Part shown: one piece after another, positions 35,807-46,698 of the stretch
Layout: each line of letters starts with the position of its first letter
Position numbering within the stretch: position 1 is the first letter of the stretch
The notes under the pieces: model-generated
What the model was told of the DNA's origin: nothing
The model's input: only the letters and a program-made list of their open reading frames with translations
Databases searched by the model: none
Program-made: the position numbers and the translations under genes
Assembly (NCBI GenBank): GCA_963576565.1
Contig: OY755046.1
Coordinates: forward strand, 68,043,719 to 68,107,718
Origin: Aspidapion aeneum
Taxonomy: Eukaryota; Arthropoda; Insecta; Coleoptera; Brentidae
Reading direction: 5' to 3'
Length of the DNA stretch: 64,000 bases

Positions 35807-36912
35807 TTACTACTATGTCGGTTTAGAACATTTTTCTACTGACAATCTTCTGTCAAGTTTATTTGACTCATTGATCTATGAATTAACTGTTGCCATTCCA
35901 GTTTAGGACGCTCTCTTTTTCTGCGCCCTGTTGGTTGGCATTCTAGGAGCTGCTTTGGTAATCTTTCTTCGTTCATCCGTTGTACATTGCCGTATCATAT
36001 CAGTTGTCGTTTAGTGATGTCATTCGTTATGCTTCCCTCGATTCCCATTCTTTCTTTTATGGTATCATTTCTTATATGATCTGTTCTAGATATTCTCATT
36101 GATTTTCTTATTGCATCCATTTCGACACACTCCATTTTTCTTGTATTTTTCTGTTACGCGACAAGTATCTATTACATACAACAGCGTGCTTTTTACCATT
36201 GTTTCATATAAGTTAAATTTTACATTCTTAATTATCTCTCTATCCCTTAAAATACTGTTAAGACAGACCTTTTTTGCTTTTACTATTCTTTTTTCCAGTT
36301 CTTGACAGTCTGTTCCTGTCTTATCAAATGTGACACCCAAGTATACATAGGTACTCATTACATGGAGATTGTCTATCGTCTAGTTCTCTCTTGATTCTTT
36401 TCGAATACATAAGTACTGTGTCTTGTCTTCTTCCGTTAACTTTATCCATGTCTTATTTATCACCAGTTACAATTACTTGGTCGTCAGCAAACTCTAGTGT
36501 GTATATGGTAAATCGGTCGTTAAGTTGTGTTCCCATGCCTGTACTTTACGTTTCCAGTTTTTAGAGCTACTGCGATATATTTTAAAAAGAGTTGGAGAGA
36601 TACAACATCCTTATCCTAAGCCTTTCGTTACCAGAAATTCTTTTGAAAGTTGATTTCCAATTTTAATTTTAGATTTTGGCCCTTTGTATAGTTCTTTTAT
36701 CGCTTTTATGTATATATCATTGATATTAGTTTGCTAACACTGTCCATAATTTTTCGACTGAAACGGTATCATGCTTTTTGTAGGTCGACAAAGGTAACAT
36801 GAGTTATATTGCTGGACCTCCTTTTCTCAATTACTTGTTTAAGACAAAAACCATTATCACTACAAGATCTGCCTGCACAAAACCCACTTGCTCTTCTTCT
36901 TCATTTTTTTCT
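35807..36912 (-). mobile_element. LINE family A fragment, copy c
   Basis: Carries the family 3' end with a short (TAC)n tail on the plus strand at 35807. The minus-strand pieces correspond in order to the C-terminal GRRKR block, the LLYVIDTCRVTEKYK block, YVYLGVTFDKTGTD, the region around the catalytic box and RT motifs near 36850-36900. Many frameshifts. Sits in Mnt intron 3. Confidence 0.85.
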
Positions 36913-37092
36913 AATATATAGCTATTTCATTATGTTGTTCTGATAGATCTTTATTTTCTAAACAAAAAGCTTCTATGAATTTTTTTCTTTGCTTAAGAAA
37001 ATTGCATTGTTTAGAATTTTAAGATAGTTTGAAGGATAACAGACTATCGGTATTGCCCTACTCCCCCTAATTAGGGATCTCATTATTTTTAG

Positions 37093-37234
37093 GTACCAGG
37101 GAAGTCCACAACAAATTAGAAAAACATCGAAGGGCGCATTTAAAAGAATGTTTCGACATGTTGAAGAAACAACTCATGCCCAACAGTGAAGAAAAGAAAA
37201 CTTCGAATTTAAGCATTCTTCATTCTGCCTTAAG
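37093..37234 (+). CDS. Mnt: Mnt exon 4: basic region and helix 1-loop-helix 2
   Basis: Acceptor ATTTTTAG (37092), donor TTAAG|GTATGG (37234/37235). Residues 248-294 read TREVHNKLEKHRRAHLKECF and continue through KKQLMP to SILHSALR. The basic region has His253, Glu257 and Arg261, the H-E-R triad that reads the CACGTG E-box in the Myc/Max/Mad group. The loop 'NSEEKKTSN' and helix 2 'LSILHSALR' match Mnt rather than Max or Mxd. This exon is the firmest basis for naming the gene. Confidence 0.96.
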
Positions 37235-37715
37235 GTATGGGTATGCAGTATGCATTAGTGGCATTGATTAATTATTATGATTATTGTATTATTTAATCAT
37301 TCGAGTATTTAGGAAATAGTTTTGGGGGAGCCTCAACTTTTTCCTGCTTAAAAATTTCAAGATCTTTAATGAACCTTGGAGTTTTTGTAGTGATTTTAAA
37401 GACTTGGGGGAGGGGGGAAGGTTACCAATTGAGGCTATCGAATATCACAGAAAAACTGTGTAAAGATAGTTAGTTTTTCTGTGTAATGTGTATTCACAGT
37501 AAAGGAGGAATAAGAGGAATACCGCAGCCGACGAGAAAGACCGGCCCGGGCGCGGAAATATCACGTGACCGTAGGAGGCTCACAAAAAAAACGCCTCACG
37601 GCCCGCTGTCATTATAAAACATGTGTGTGTTCAGTTTTGGTATGTTTGTTTACGTCGATTTTTTTTTAATTCAGGCACGAATTTGATATGAATTTTATCA
37701 AAGTTATTAAAATAA

Positions 37716-37748
37716 CGCAGCCCACGAAAAAGACTGTAGTGGGCTGCG
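37716..37748. mobile_element. 33-bp terminal-repeat-only insertion inside P-like copy A
   Basis: CGCAGCCCAC, 13 nt, GTGGGCTGCG, flanked on each side by the 9-bp repeat TTAAAATAA (37707-37715 and 37749-37757). The ends match those of the surrounding element family. The same structure is at 50284-50316 in copy B. Confidence 0.8.
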
Positions 37749-38278
37749 TTAAAATAATTAATGGCTAATGAGTAAATTATAAAGAAAATACCTATAAGAT
37801 AAACAATGCCGCGAACGTGTAATTAGTGCTGTTCCTTGTCGGTCCAACTATAAAACTGAAACCTAATATGTTGCAAACGGGAAAGAAGTGGTAAAAGATC
37901 TTGGATAAGATTGATTAAGTATTAGACATCCTTAGTGACATTTTCGATAGTGAGAGTGAAAAATGTGTTCAGTTGTCATTTCTTATTGAACAATTAGGTC
38001 TCTTGAAAAGGTAACCTGAGAATAGAAGATATGGTGGATACACTTTAATGTTGGTTTCATCTTTGTTTATCCAGTCATCCAGTGCATAAACGTCAATTTA
38101 CAATTCTAAGGTAATATATCTTCCGCACCCTCGCAATATTAAAAAACTGATTTGTAAAATATTGTTAACAGATAGTAATCTCTCTGGTAGTGTGAAATAT
38201 TTAAAAAGTAAGATACAGCTTTTAAAAGAACATGAGTTGGTAGTTAACTTACACTTTAATGAAATATATATTAACCTT

Positions 38279-38989
38279 TGGGGTTCCCTGGTGGTCCAGA
38301 AAGGAGATTGTCTGGAATTTAACGGTGTCAGGTGTGGACTGTATAAAGTTAAGGGAATAAGGTCATAGGCTAAGCTGGTACAAGGGATTCTGAAATGGTC
38401 TAGTTTACCTTCTAGGTTAGGGTAGCAATAAACAAATGTATGTAAGGTAAAAATAATGCATTTTCACTTACCATTTTTATACAGGAAGCGGAACTCATGG
38501 GAGGACGCGCTGTTAAACCGTAGTTTTTGCACCCCACATTTATGTGGTAGGAGAGTCGCTAACACGCGTGTATTATCGTTCGAAGGCGAAACGGTTCTCT
38601 TTGATGCTGCAGCAGGTATTCGCTACTGCGTTCGTTCTCCCACATGTCGCCCAGTGGCGTGGTTAATCCATAGGCGTAGGAGAAAAGGAATAAGTAGGAA
38701 GGAATGAGATTACGAAGGTCCATATTAAAGGAACTAGGAACCTTAGTAATTCAAAATGCATTTTATGTAAAGTAAATTAATTATAGCAAATTGTAATATT
38801 TGCCTTTAAAACCGCGGGAGTTTCAAATGCAAATAACCCAGTAATTTTAAGTACTTAATTAGTTAATTAATACTAAATAAACAAAAAATAGAAAATGCTC
38901 TAGTGAATCACCAAATAGCCTAATTCGAACCAATTTGGTAAATTATAGTAAAAAGAACATATTTACAAAAAAGAAGGCGGGACGAACCA
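38279..38989 (-). repeat. BEL/Pao 3' LTR (711 bp)
   Basis: Runs TGGGGTTCCC to GACGAACCA on the plus strand, so TG...CA on the element's strand. Preceded by the 5-bp TSD ACCTT (38274-38278). Same length as the other LTR and almost identical; one difference seen near 38730 (GAACTAGG versus GACCTAGG). The 83-codon frame at 38456-38707 recurs in the other LTR and has no gene features. Confidence 0.95.
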
Positions 38990-39003
38990 TTTCCCACCCC
39001 CCT
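38990..39003 (-). promoter_or_regulatory. Polypurine tract of the BEL/Pao element
   Basis: On the minus strand the purine run AGGGGGGTGGGAAA directly precedes the 3' LTR. This is the usual primer site for plus-strand DNA synthesis. Confidence 0.8.
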
Positions 39004-39031
39004 GAGAATGCCCAGGGGCATTTCAGAGAGT

Positions 39032-42000
39032 TTAATTTGTAGGCAGGGCGCATAGTTTTACCAAAGGCCGTTTGTAGGTACCTTTAGTAGTCTTTACAAT
39101 AGCAACCCGTGGAACATTATCAGAACCTTTAATAAGGTCTTCAATGCGGCCTAGGGGCCAATCCAATGGAGTGGAATTTTCATCTTTGATCAGTACCATA
39201 GTACCAATATCAATGGAAGCAAGAGGTTGGTGCCATTTGGCTCGCTGTTGCAAAGTGTGCAAATATTCGCGATGCCAGCGAATCCAAAAATCGCGGTGCA
39301 TTCTTTGCAACAGTTGCCACCTGGACAGCCTGTTTAACGCAATATCGCAGTAGTTTGGATCGGGTATTGTACCTGGAGGCCTCAAATTTAAAAAATTATT
39401 AGGAGTCAAGACCGCCAGATCAGTAGGATCGGTGCTTAAGGCACATAAAGGACGTGAGTTCATTATGGCTTCAACTTGGGTTAAAACCGTATTTAATTCC
39501 TCATAGGTGAGTATTTGATTTCCAACTACCCTGTGAAGATGAGTCTTTAAAGATTTAATGTTTGATTCCCAAATGCCTCCCATGTGGGGAGCAGCAGGTG
39601 GGTTAAAAGACCAAACTATACCTTCCCCCTTCACGCAATCAGAAAAAATTTGTCGCAAGTATTTTTCAGAGGCCACGAAGTTGGTCCCGCAGTCTGAAGA
39701 GATCTTCGAGCATAGTCCTCTTCTAGCTATGAAGCGGCGCAGAGCAGCCAGAAAGGCTTCTGATGTCATATCAGAGACTAACTCTAAATGCACGGCTTTA
39801 ACAGCGCAACAGATAAGTAAACAGACATATGCTTTCATGGTTTTTGCACCTCTGGTCCGACCAAGAGTAATCGTGAACGGACCACAAAAATCTATACCTA
39901 CATTTTCGAACACCTTTGCTTCGGAAACTCTAAATTTCGGTAGGTTACCCATAGGGGGTTGAAGGGAGTTAGGTTTAGTTTTCCAGCAAGTATGGCAAGA
40001 ACTTAAAACTTTTCTCACTACCTTTTTAGCAGACAATACCCAGAAGTTTTGCATTAGTAAAAAAGTTGTGGTCTGTATACCACAATGAAGATTGCTGCGA
40101 TGCAAATCTAAAATCAGTAATTCAGTGAATTTTGCACTAGAAGGCAAAAGAATTGGAAATTTTTTATCGTATGATAAATTTGAATGGCATAAACGGCCTC
40201 CAACACGAAGCAAATCGTAGCTTTCATTATGCAAAAATGGACATAATTTTTGAAAAGCTTTTGGAAGCTGTTTCTTATCTTTTAGTAATTCAATTTCTTT
40301 TTGGAAAGAAAAAGATTGTACGCATTTCGAAATAAAAAGTAAGCTTTTGTAGTAATCCTGATTTGTAAGGTAATCAGTAGCAAAATTGTATGAGGGATTT
40401 TTAAACTTTTGTAACCCTCGCAAAAAGTAAGCAACTATTCTCTTAATTTTAAAAAGAGAACTGTATTTTTCAAACAAGTTGTTTACATAATATTCAACTG
40501 TTTGTTCGCAAGTAAAAACGTTAAAAATATTTTTTCGCTGTTCTTCCAAAACTGCATTCCCATCGTAAGTAACTGTCATAAAATCCCAAGTATTTGTAGG
40601 TTGGTTTAGAAAAGAAGGCCCTTCTAACCAAAAATAAAATCTTTGTAAATCAGAGGGATACATTTCCCTAGTACCGCAGTCAGCAGGATTTTGTTCAGTA
40701 GGAACATAATGCCAAAACTCAGGGCTAATTCTTCCTTGTATATAGGCAGTTCTATTAGAAACAAATGTTTTAAATTTGTGAGGAGATCCCTGAATCCAAG
40801 ATAAGGTCACTGTGCTATCAGTAAAAGCAAGAATTTTATCAAATTTAATTTTTTCCGAGAACGTTTCTAGTAAAAAATCCATTAATTTAGCCAACAAAAC
40901 AGCTCCTAAAAGCTCTAGTCTTGGTAAAGTTAGTTTACGACGCAACGGTGCGACTCTAGATTTACTACAAACAAAAAAAACTTTAATGTTTCCATCAGAA
41001 TAAAAAATTCGAATATAAGCGACAGCACAATAGGCCCGTTCTGAACTATCGCAAAATCCTACTAGCTGGATTTGACTAGCATTAGGCAAAATTATTTGAC
41101 GAGGAATTTTAACAGAATGCAAAAACTTTAATTCATTTTTAAATTTTTCCCATTTAAAAACAATTTCCGGACTGACAGGGTCGTCCCAGTTTAAGTCTTC
41201 TGCCCAGCAGTATTGAACAATTAATTTTAAAATTAAAACTATTGGCGCCAAAAAAGACAGAGGGTCGTAAATGCGGGCCAAATTACTTAAAATTGTTCTT
41301 TTAGTGCATGTTTGGAGAGAACAGTCGAAAGTATAAAAAAATTCATCAGTATGAGGGTTCCAATTTAAACCGAGAATTTTCAAAGTTGAATTTTCAGCAT
41401 CTAAATCGAGAGAAAGAGCCTTCATCGAAATGTGTGACTCAGGAAGATCGGATAGTAACTCGGGACAATTGCTCGCCCATTTACGCAATTCGAATCCACC
41501 TCGGCTAAGTAGCTCGATTAATTGATTTTTCATCTCAGTGGCCTTAAAAAAGTCATCACTTCCCGAAATCACATCATCGACAAAAACTGCCTCCTCAATG
41601 ATTTTTGAGGCAAGAGGAAGGTCCTCATGCTCTCTAGCAAGTTGCAGCAAAGTTCTGATAGCCAAAAAGGGGCTACAAGAGACCCCGAATAAAACTCTAT
41701 TTATTTCGAAGTCTTGAATAGGCTGGTTAGGATCAAACCTCCAAACTATTCTTTGAAAATTAGTTTGACTAGGGTCAACTAAAATCATCCTGTACATTTG
41801 ACGGATGTCGCAACAAAAGCAAAATTTATGCAAACGATAAAGTAATAAAATTTTTTGTAAGTCCCTTTGTAAAGGGGGCCCAGTATAAACAGCGTTGTTG
41901 AGCGAGATTTTGCCAGGGGCGTGCATGCTCGCATCAAAAACCACCCTCAGGGGGGTGCTAGTAGAATCTTTTTTAAACACCGCATGGTGTGCAATATAAA

Positions 42001-44323
42001 AATGATTTGAAATTTCGGTCGGCAAAGGTGCAGAAACCGGTTGCATATGATTATTATCTAAATAATCTTGTAAAACAGAGCTGTAGGCAGCATAAAAATC
42101 AGGGTTTTGTAGCAATTTCTTCTCAAGGGAGAAAAAACGACGTACGGCAATGGATCGAGTGTCGCCAAAATCTGGAGCAGTAACTTTAAATGGTAAAGAT
42201 ACAATATATCTCCCCTCCTCATTTTTTGAGGTAGTTTTCAAAAAATAATTTTCGCAAAACTCATCTTCGGGGTCAATGGCCTTGACATTAGGTATGTCAT
42301 CTATTTGCCAAAATCGTTGTAGATTTTTATCTAAATTGACAAAAGAATCGTTCATTGACGTAGTAAAAAATGTTTTAATTTGATTTGTAGTTGAAGGTGA
42401 AAGTGAAAGATTGCCCATTATTCCCCAACCAAAAATAGTATTAATGCAGACGGGGTTGTTGGGTCCCGTAGACAAACGACCATCTAGCAAAATGTAAGGG
42501 TACACATCGCCGCCCAACAATAAATCAATTTTATCGCTTTTATTAAAGCCTGGGTCAGCTAGTTCTAAGTTGGCGAGAAAAGGAAAACTTTTAATCGAAA
42601 ATGAGGAATGAGGTAAATCACTACAAATTTTATCGAGTATTATCGCATCAAAATTAAAAACAAAATTATTATCACGCAAAGAGGATATATTGCAATTAAT
42701 TCCAGATTTTGCCGAAGTTGTCATTCGATCTAAGCTTTGTAGAGTCCTGGCGATATTAAATTTAGGAAGGCCCAAACTATCAGCACATGACTTAGATATA
42801 AATGAAGATTGAGCACCAGAGTCACAGATGGCGCGCACTGTGTGCCAATTTTGAAAAACATCCTGTATTTGTATTAAAGCGGTACAGAGAAGTACTTCGC
42901 GATCATTTAAAGACATACCAGTAACAATGGTGTTAGTGGTTCTATTAAATTCGGTAGCCACGGGGCTCCTCGGGGGTTGCACTGCAGAAGTAGAGGGGCT
43001 ACTCGCAGAACTAGGTGTAGAATTAATAGGAAAAAAATGTAAGAGACTGTGATGAAATTGGCCACAATGTAAACATCTTTTTTCTGATTTGCATTGCTGG
43101 GGTAAATTATGCTTTGAGGCCAAACAGTTGACACACGCTTTATGTTGTTTAACAATCTCAAAACGTTGCTGGGGAGTTTTCGCCAAAAAATTAGGACATC
43201 TGTATATTATATGATCGCCACTTTTACAGAGAAAACAAAAATTTTGAGGGTTTGGAGTATTATTTAAGCCACTTTGGCCATTTGGAGACTGGGAGGCATT
43301 TTTGGAGGCTCTCTGAGTATTAGCAAACAAAGCAGATCGATTTTGAAACTTTGCTTGATTTTTCTGACTTGAAATTGACAAATCTTTATTTTTTAAGTAA
43401 TCTTGAGTTTGTTGTATTTGTTCCAACGCAATGCAATGGCTAGAAACAAAAGCACGAATTTTATCATAAGAGGGGATCTCATTGGAGCAATAATTTTGCT
43501 CAAATGCCTTGCGCGTGGTTGGGTCCAACCTATCCAAGAGCATTTGTGCCATAATATAATCCCAAAACTCCGTTTTAAAACCCATGACTTTTAAAGCACT
43601 TAAGTTTTTCGAAAAACAATCAAGCAAATTCCTCAAATTCGTAGCATTCTCTTTAGTAAGAGGAGAGAAGCCTTCAATTGCCTTCCAGTGAAGGTAAGCT
43701 TGTAATCGTTTATTTGTATACCTATCCACCAAGGTGTGGTAGGCATTTAAATAATTTTCAGCAAGGATAGGAATGTCAGAAATGACATCCAGGGCAGGGC
43801 CCTTTAAATTAGAAAAAAGCAAATTGAATTTTTCAAAGTTTCCCAGCGACCTATTATTGTGCACGGTAGCATTAAAGGCTTGCAAAAAGGTTGGAAACTC
43901 CTTAAATTCCCCTTGAAAAAGAGGTATTTTTATCCTAGGCAGTAAACCATGCTGGTCTGTGGAGGCACAGGGACTGCCCATGGGATTTATCGTACTGCTC
44001 AAAAGCCCTCCATCTTCAAAGGGTAGTTCGAAAAGTTCGTAAAATATAGTGGAAATCTCGTCACAGCGTTTGCAAAAGTCCATAAACACTTTGTTTTCTA
44101 CTACTAAGCGATCCTCATCAGAGGCTACCAACGTCAACAAAGTATTATGGTGCTTTTCAAAATCTTTTTTGATTTTTGACAATGTCCGAAATTTGACTTT
44201 AAAGCCGCTGTGATAGGCAGGGTCATTTTTTGCGAGGGTCGCGGATTCAATGATCAAATTTAGCTGTGAAATCGCACTATAGCGCAAGGCTTTAGCCTTT
44301 AAAATTTTATCCGAACTAGACAT
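39032..44323 (-). CDS. BEL/Pao gag-pol polyprotein, 1763 aa
   Basis: A single full-length frame starts at ATG 44321-44323. Domains in order: N-terminal gag helical region with the DUF1759 block (about 125-290); Cys-His knuckle CFLCKSGDHIIYRC (363-376) and further Cys/His motifs to about 430; aspartic protease CDSGAQSSF (about 500-508, DSG active site); reverse transcriptase with the FVDD catalytic box (914-917); RNase H of the Pao type with Asp near 1092 (GFCDSSERAY), Glu near 1137 (LPRLELLG) and Asp near 1169 (FTDSTVTL); integrase HHCC-like zinc region ending CHTC (about 1405-1446); integrase core with Asp ~1478, Asp ~1544 and Glu ~1586; C-terminal DUF5641 block (about 1670-1760). All catalytic residues are present. 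Length is typical for BEL/Pao (1600-1900). It copies itself by reverse transcription in capsid-like particles and inserts DNA copies. No envelope protein. Confidence 0.97.
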   Translation of the reverse strand: MSSSDKILKAKALRYSAISQLNLIIESATLAKNDPAYHSGFKVKFRTLSKIKKDFEKHHNTLLTLVASDEDRLVVENKVFMDFCKRCDEISTIFYELFELPFEDGGLLSSTINPMGSPCASTDQHGLLPRIKIPLFQGEFKEFPTFLQAFNATVHNNRSLGNFEKFNLLFSNLKGPALDVISDIPILAENYLNAYHTLVDRYTNKRLQAYLHWKAIEGFSPLTKENATNLRNLLDCFSKNLSALKVMGFKTEFWDYIMAQMLLDRLDPTTRKAFEQNYCSNEIPSYDKIRAFVSSHCIALEQIQQTQDYLKNKDLSISSQKNQAKFQNRSALFANTQRASKNASQSPNGQSGLNNTPNPQNFCFLCKSGDHIIYRCPNFLAKTPQQRFEIVKQHKACVNCLASKHNLPQQCKSEKRCLHCGQFHHSLLHFFPINSTPSSASSPSTSAVQPPRSPVATEFNRTTNTIVTGMSLNDREVLLCTALIQIQDVFQNWHTVRAICDSGAQSSFISKSCADSLGLPKFNIARTLQSLDRMTTSAKSGINCNISSLRDNNFVFNFDAIILDKICSDLPHSSFSIKSFPFLANLELADPGFNKSDKIDLLLGGDVYPYILLDGRLSTGPNNPVCINTIFGWGIMGNLSLSPSTTNQIKTFFTTSMNDSFVNLDKNLQRFWQIDDIPNVKAIDPEDEFCENYFLKTTSKNEEGRYIVSLPFKVTAPDFGDTRSIAVRRFFSLEKKLLQNPDFYAAYSSVLQDYLDNNHMQPVSAPLPTEISNHFYIAHHAVFKKDSTSTPLRVVFDASMHAPGKISLNNAVYTGPPLQRDLQKILLLYRLHKFCFCCDIRQMYRMILVDPSQTNFQRIVWRFDPNQPIQDFEINRVLFGVSCSPFLAIRTLLQLAREHEDLPLASKIIEEAVFVDDVISGSDDFFKATEMKNQLIELLSRGGFELRKWASNCPELLSDLPESHISMKALSLDLDAENSTLKILGLNWNPHTDEFFYTFDCSLQTCTKRTILSNLARIYDPLSFLAPIVLILKLIVQYCWAEDLNWDDPVSPEIVFKWEKFKNELKFLHSVKIPRQIILPNASQIQLVGFCDSSERAYCAVAYIRIFYSDGNIKVFFVCSKSRVAPLRRKLTLPRLELLGAVLLAKLMDFLLETFSEKIKFDKILAFTDSTVTLSWIQGSPHKFKTFVSNRTAYIQGRISPEFWHYVPTEQNPADCGTREMYPSDLQRFYFWLEGPSFLNQPTNTWDFMTVTYDGNAVLEEQRKNIFNVFTCEQTVEYYVNNLFEKYSSLFKIKRIVAYFLRGLQKFKNPSYNFATDYLTNQDYYKSLLFISKCVQSFSFQKEIELLKDKKQLPKAFQKLCPFLHNESYDLLRVGGRLCHSNLSYDKKFPILLPSSAKFTELLILDLHRSNLHCGIQTTTFLLMQNFWVLSAKKVVRKVLSSCHTCWKTKPNSLQPPMGNLPKFRVSEAKVFENVGIDFCGPFTITLGRTRGAKTMKAYVCLLICCAVKAVHLELVSDMTSEAFLAALRRFIARRGLCSKISSDCGTNFVASEKYLRQIFSDCVKGEGIVWSFNPPAAPHMGGIWESNIKSLKTHLHRVVGNQILTYEELNTVLTQVEAIMNSRPLCALSTDPTDLAVLTPNNFLNLRPPGTIPDPNYCDIALNRLSRWQLLQRMHRDFWIRWHREYLHTLQQRAKWHQPLASIDIGTMVLIKDENSTPLDWPLGRIEDLIKGSDNVPRVAIVKTTKGTYKRPLVKLCALPTN

Positions 44324-45529
44324 GATTTAAAAAAAAATCCAAAAAATAATTGACAAAAATTAGGTAAACTGAAGAAAAAATCAAAATTTGGACACCCTGT
44401 ATAAATATTAATGTCCTACGTTTAATTACAATAATCAAACTATAAGCGCACAAAAGTAAAGAAAATACCCGATGCAAACTAATGATAACAAAAAACTTGT
44501 GTATAAGTTTTTTTATCTTCGCCTCGCGAATTCAAATAAGTAGGTACCTACTATGTATTAAATTTAAAAATAAATACCTACAAATCAAAAGCATTTAATT
44601 TGGTAAAACTATTTATCTGCCTTTACACGAAAACAAATTCTCAAGTTAAGAATTAAATTTCCTTCAAAATTTATTATGCACGCAAAAAATGGATACAATC
44701 ATAGCCATTTGCAGACAGATATTATAATAGTAAATTAGAAATAGATATATTCATAGCAATTTTTACGCAAAAACGAATATAGTAAAGCATCCGCAATCGG
44801 ATATAGTCATAGCAATTTGCAATAAGCAAAAATGAATATGGCAATTTGGAGATCTTTTTTCGAGCAAATTGGATATAATTATAGCAATCCACAAATGTGA
44901 AGGCACAACGGCTAAAATAATAGCACTTTGCAGACACTATTTTAAACTATTTCCAGTGACAAACAAAAAAACACCCAAATTCTATACGGTTTTTTTTTTT
45001 ACAAAAAAGAAACGAAAAAACTTGATTTATTCGAAACAAAAAAAAGCATAGTAGTTTACAGATTTTATCTGTGTTTGGTTTTTCGCATGAAAAGGCTAAA
45101 TTTATTGTTAAAAATATTTAATTTTTACACAAAAAAAATCGCAAAATGTATTTTAGAAACCTAGGGGTTTTCTAAAGTAGGCATGTAAGAAAAACAAGGG
45201 TTTTTCTTGCATTTGTTTTTACACAAAAAAAAATCGCAAAATGTATTTTAGAAACCTAGGGGTTTTCTAAAGTAGGCATGTAAGAAAAACAAGGGTTTTT
45301 CTTGCATTTGTTTTTACACAAAAAAAAATCGCAAAATGTATTTTAGAAACCTAGGGGTTTTCTAAAGTAGGCATGTAAGAAAAACAAGGGTTTTTCTTGC
45401 ATTTGAAACCAGTAAAAAAGGCATTTAGGAAAAACAAGGGTTTTTCTTGCATTTGAAACCAGTAAAAAAAAACTAACCTAAAAAGGCAAAAAAACGATTC
45501 CAGAAATCCGGGTCGCTAAGGATCAAAAA
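44324..45529 (-). other. BEL/Pao 5' leader with tandem repeats
   Basis: Untranslated leader between the 5' LTR and the gag start. It contains three ~95-bp tandem units (starting about 45127, 45221 and 45316) plus a partial fourth. Each unit has a CCTAGGGGTTTTCTAAAG block and AAGAAAAACAAGGGTTTTTCTT, a possible hairpin. Another set of degenerate repeats (GGATATA-TCATAGCAATTTGCA type) lies at 44690-44900. A primer-binding site starting TGG directly after the LTR was not found; the sequence there begins TTTTTGATCC on the minus strand. Confidence 0.75.
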
Positions 45530-46240
45530 TGGGGTTCCCTGGTGGTCCAGAAAGGAGATTGTCTGGAATTTAACGGTGTCAGGTGTGGACTGTATAAAGT
45601 TAAGGGAATAAGGTCATAGGCTAAGCTGGTACAAGGGATTCTGAAATGGTCTAGTTTACCTTCTAGGTTAGGGTAGCAATAAACAAATGTATGTAAGGTA
45701 AAAATAATGCATTTTCACTTACCATTTTTATACAGGAAGCGGAACTCATGGGAGGACGCGCTGTTAAACCGTAGTTTTTGCACCCCACATTTATGTGGTA
45801 GGAGAGTCGCTAACACGCGTGTATTATCGTTCGAAGGCGAAACGGTTCTCTTTGATGCTGCAGCAGGTATTCGCTACTGCGTTCGTTCTCCCACATGTCG
45901 CCCAGTGGCGTGGTTAATCCATAGGCGTAGGAGAAAAGGAATAAGTAGGAAGGAATGAGATTACGAAGGTCCATATTAAAGGACCTAGGAACCTTAGTAA
46001 TTCAAAATGCATTTTATGTAAAGTAAATTAATTATAGCAAATTGTAATATTTGCCTTTAAAACCGCGGGAGTTTCAAATGCAAATAACCCAGTAATTTTA
46101 AGTACTTAATTAGTTAATTAATACTAAATAAACAAAAAATAGAAAATGCTCTAGTGAATCACCAAATAGCCTAATTCGAACCAATTTGGTAAATTATAGT
46201 AAAAAGAACATATTTACAAAAAAGAAGGCGGGACGAACCA
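45530..46240 (-). repeat. BEL/Pao 5' LTR (711 bp)
   Basis: Same length and nearly the same sequence as 38279-38989, ending GACGAACCA and followed by the TSD ACCTT (46241-46245). On the element's strand this LTR should hold the promoter and transcription start. I do not see a clear TATA box position worth stating. Confidence 0.95.
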
Positions 46241-46698
46241 ACCTTTGTGCTGGGTAATTTTTCAAAAAATTATTGACGACCACTACATTCAGTTCATTAA
46301 ATGTGAAAACCATCCAAAATTATCCACAAAATCCGAGACAAAATCACTTTTTACTTTTTAATAAATTATTGTGAAATGTTTTATATTGAAAATTTTTCTT
46401 CAGATAACTCTAAAATTAGTTTAAGGGCATGTAAAGTTTTTTAAAATAATTTTATTAAAAAGCACAATGATTTAGTGTCTGCTAATAAATCTTTGAATAA
46501 GAACTCAGACAAAGATGATGACACTCAAAGAAAAATTAAAAAACTAAAAGCTTAGGTTTGATATGTCCAATTTTGAAAGACTTGTATAGATTTGAAGTTA
46601 TTATGTACCTAATATATGTACCTGAAGATATTAGAGTGCAAATTTTGTATAATTTTTTATTTTATAGATTCAGTTCTTTTATCCATAATAAACACATA

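Larger units (their letters stand above)
38279..46240 (-). mobile_element. Intact BEL/Pao LTR retrotransposon
   Basis: 7,962 bp with two 711-bp LTRs, the 5-bp TSD ACCTT on both sides (38274-38278 and 46241-46245), a polypurine tract, a ~1.2-kb leader and one uninterrupted gag-pol frame. It is inserted in P-like copy A at a site seen unoccupied in copy B (about 50842-50851, ATTAAACTTTGTGCTGG). It lies antisense to Mnt in intron 4. Nothing in the frame looks broken, so recent activity is plausible. No envelope-like gene is present. Confidence 0.96.

Noticed and set aside
38456..38707. 83-codon ORF repeated exactly at 45707-45958
   Set aside because: The two positions are the same offset in the two BEL/Pao LTRs. 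Duplication follows from the LTRs, and no protein features are seen.
45120..45475. Regularly spaced repeats as a possible CRISPR array
   Set aside because: Units are directly abutting and identical throughout, with no unique spacers, and lie in the leader of a retrotransposon in a eukaryotic genome.
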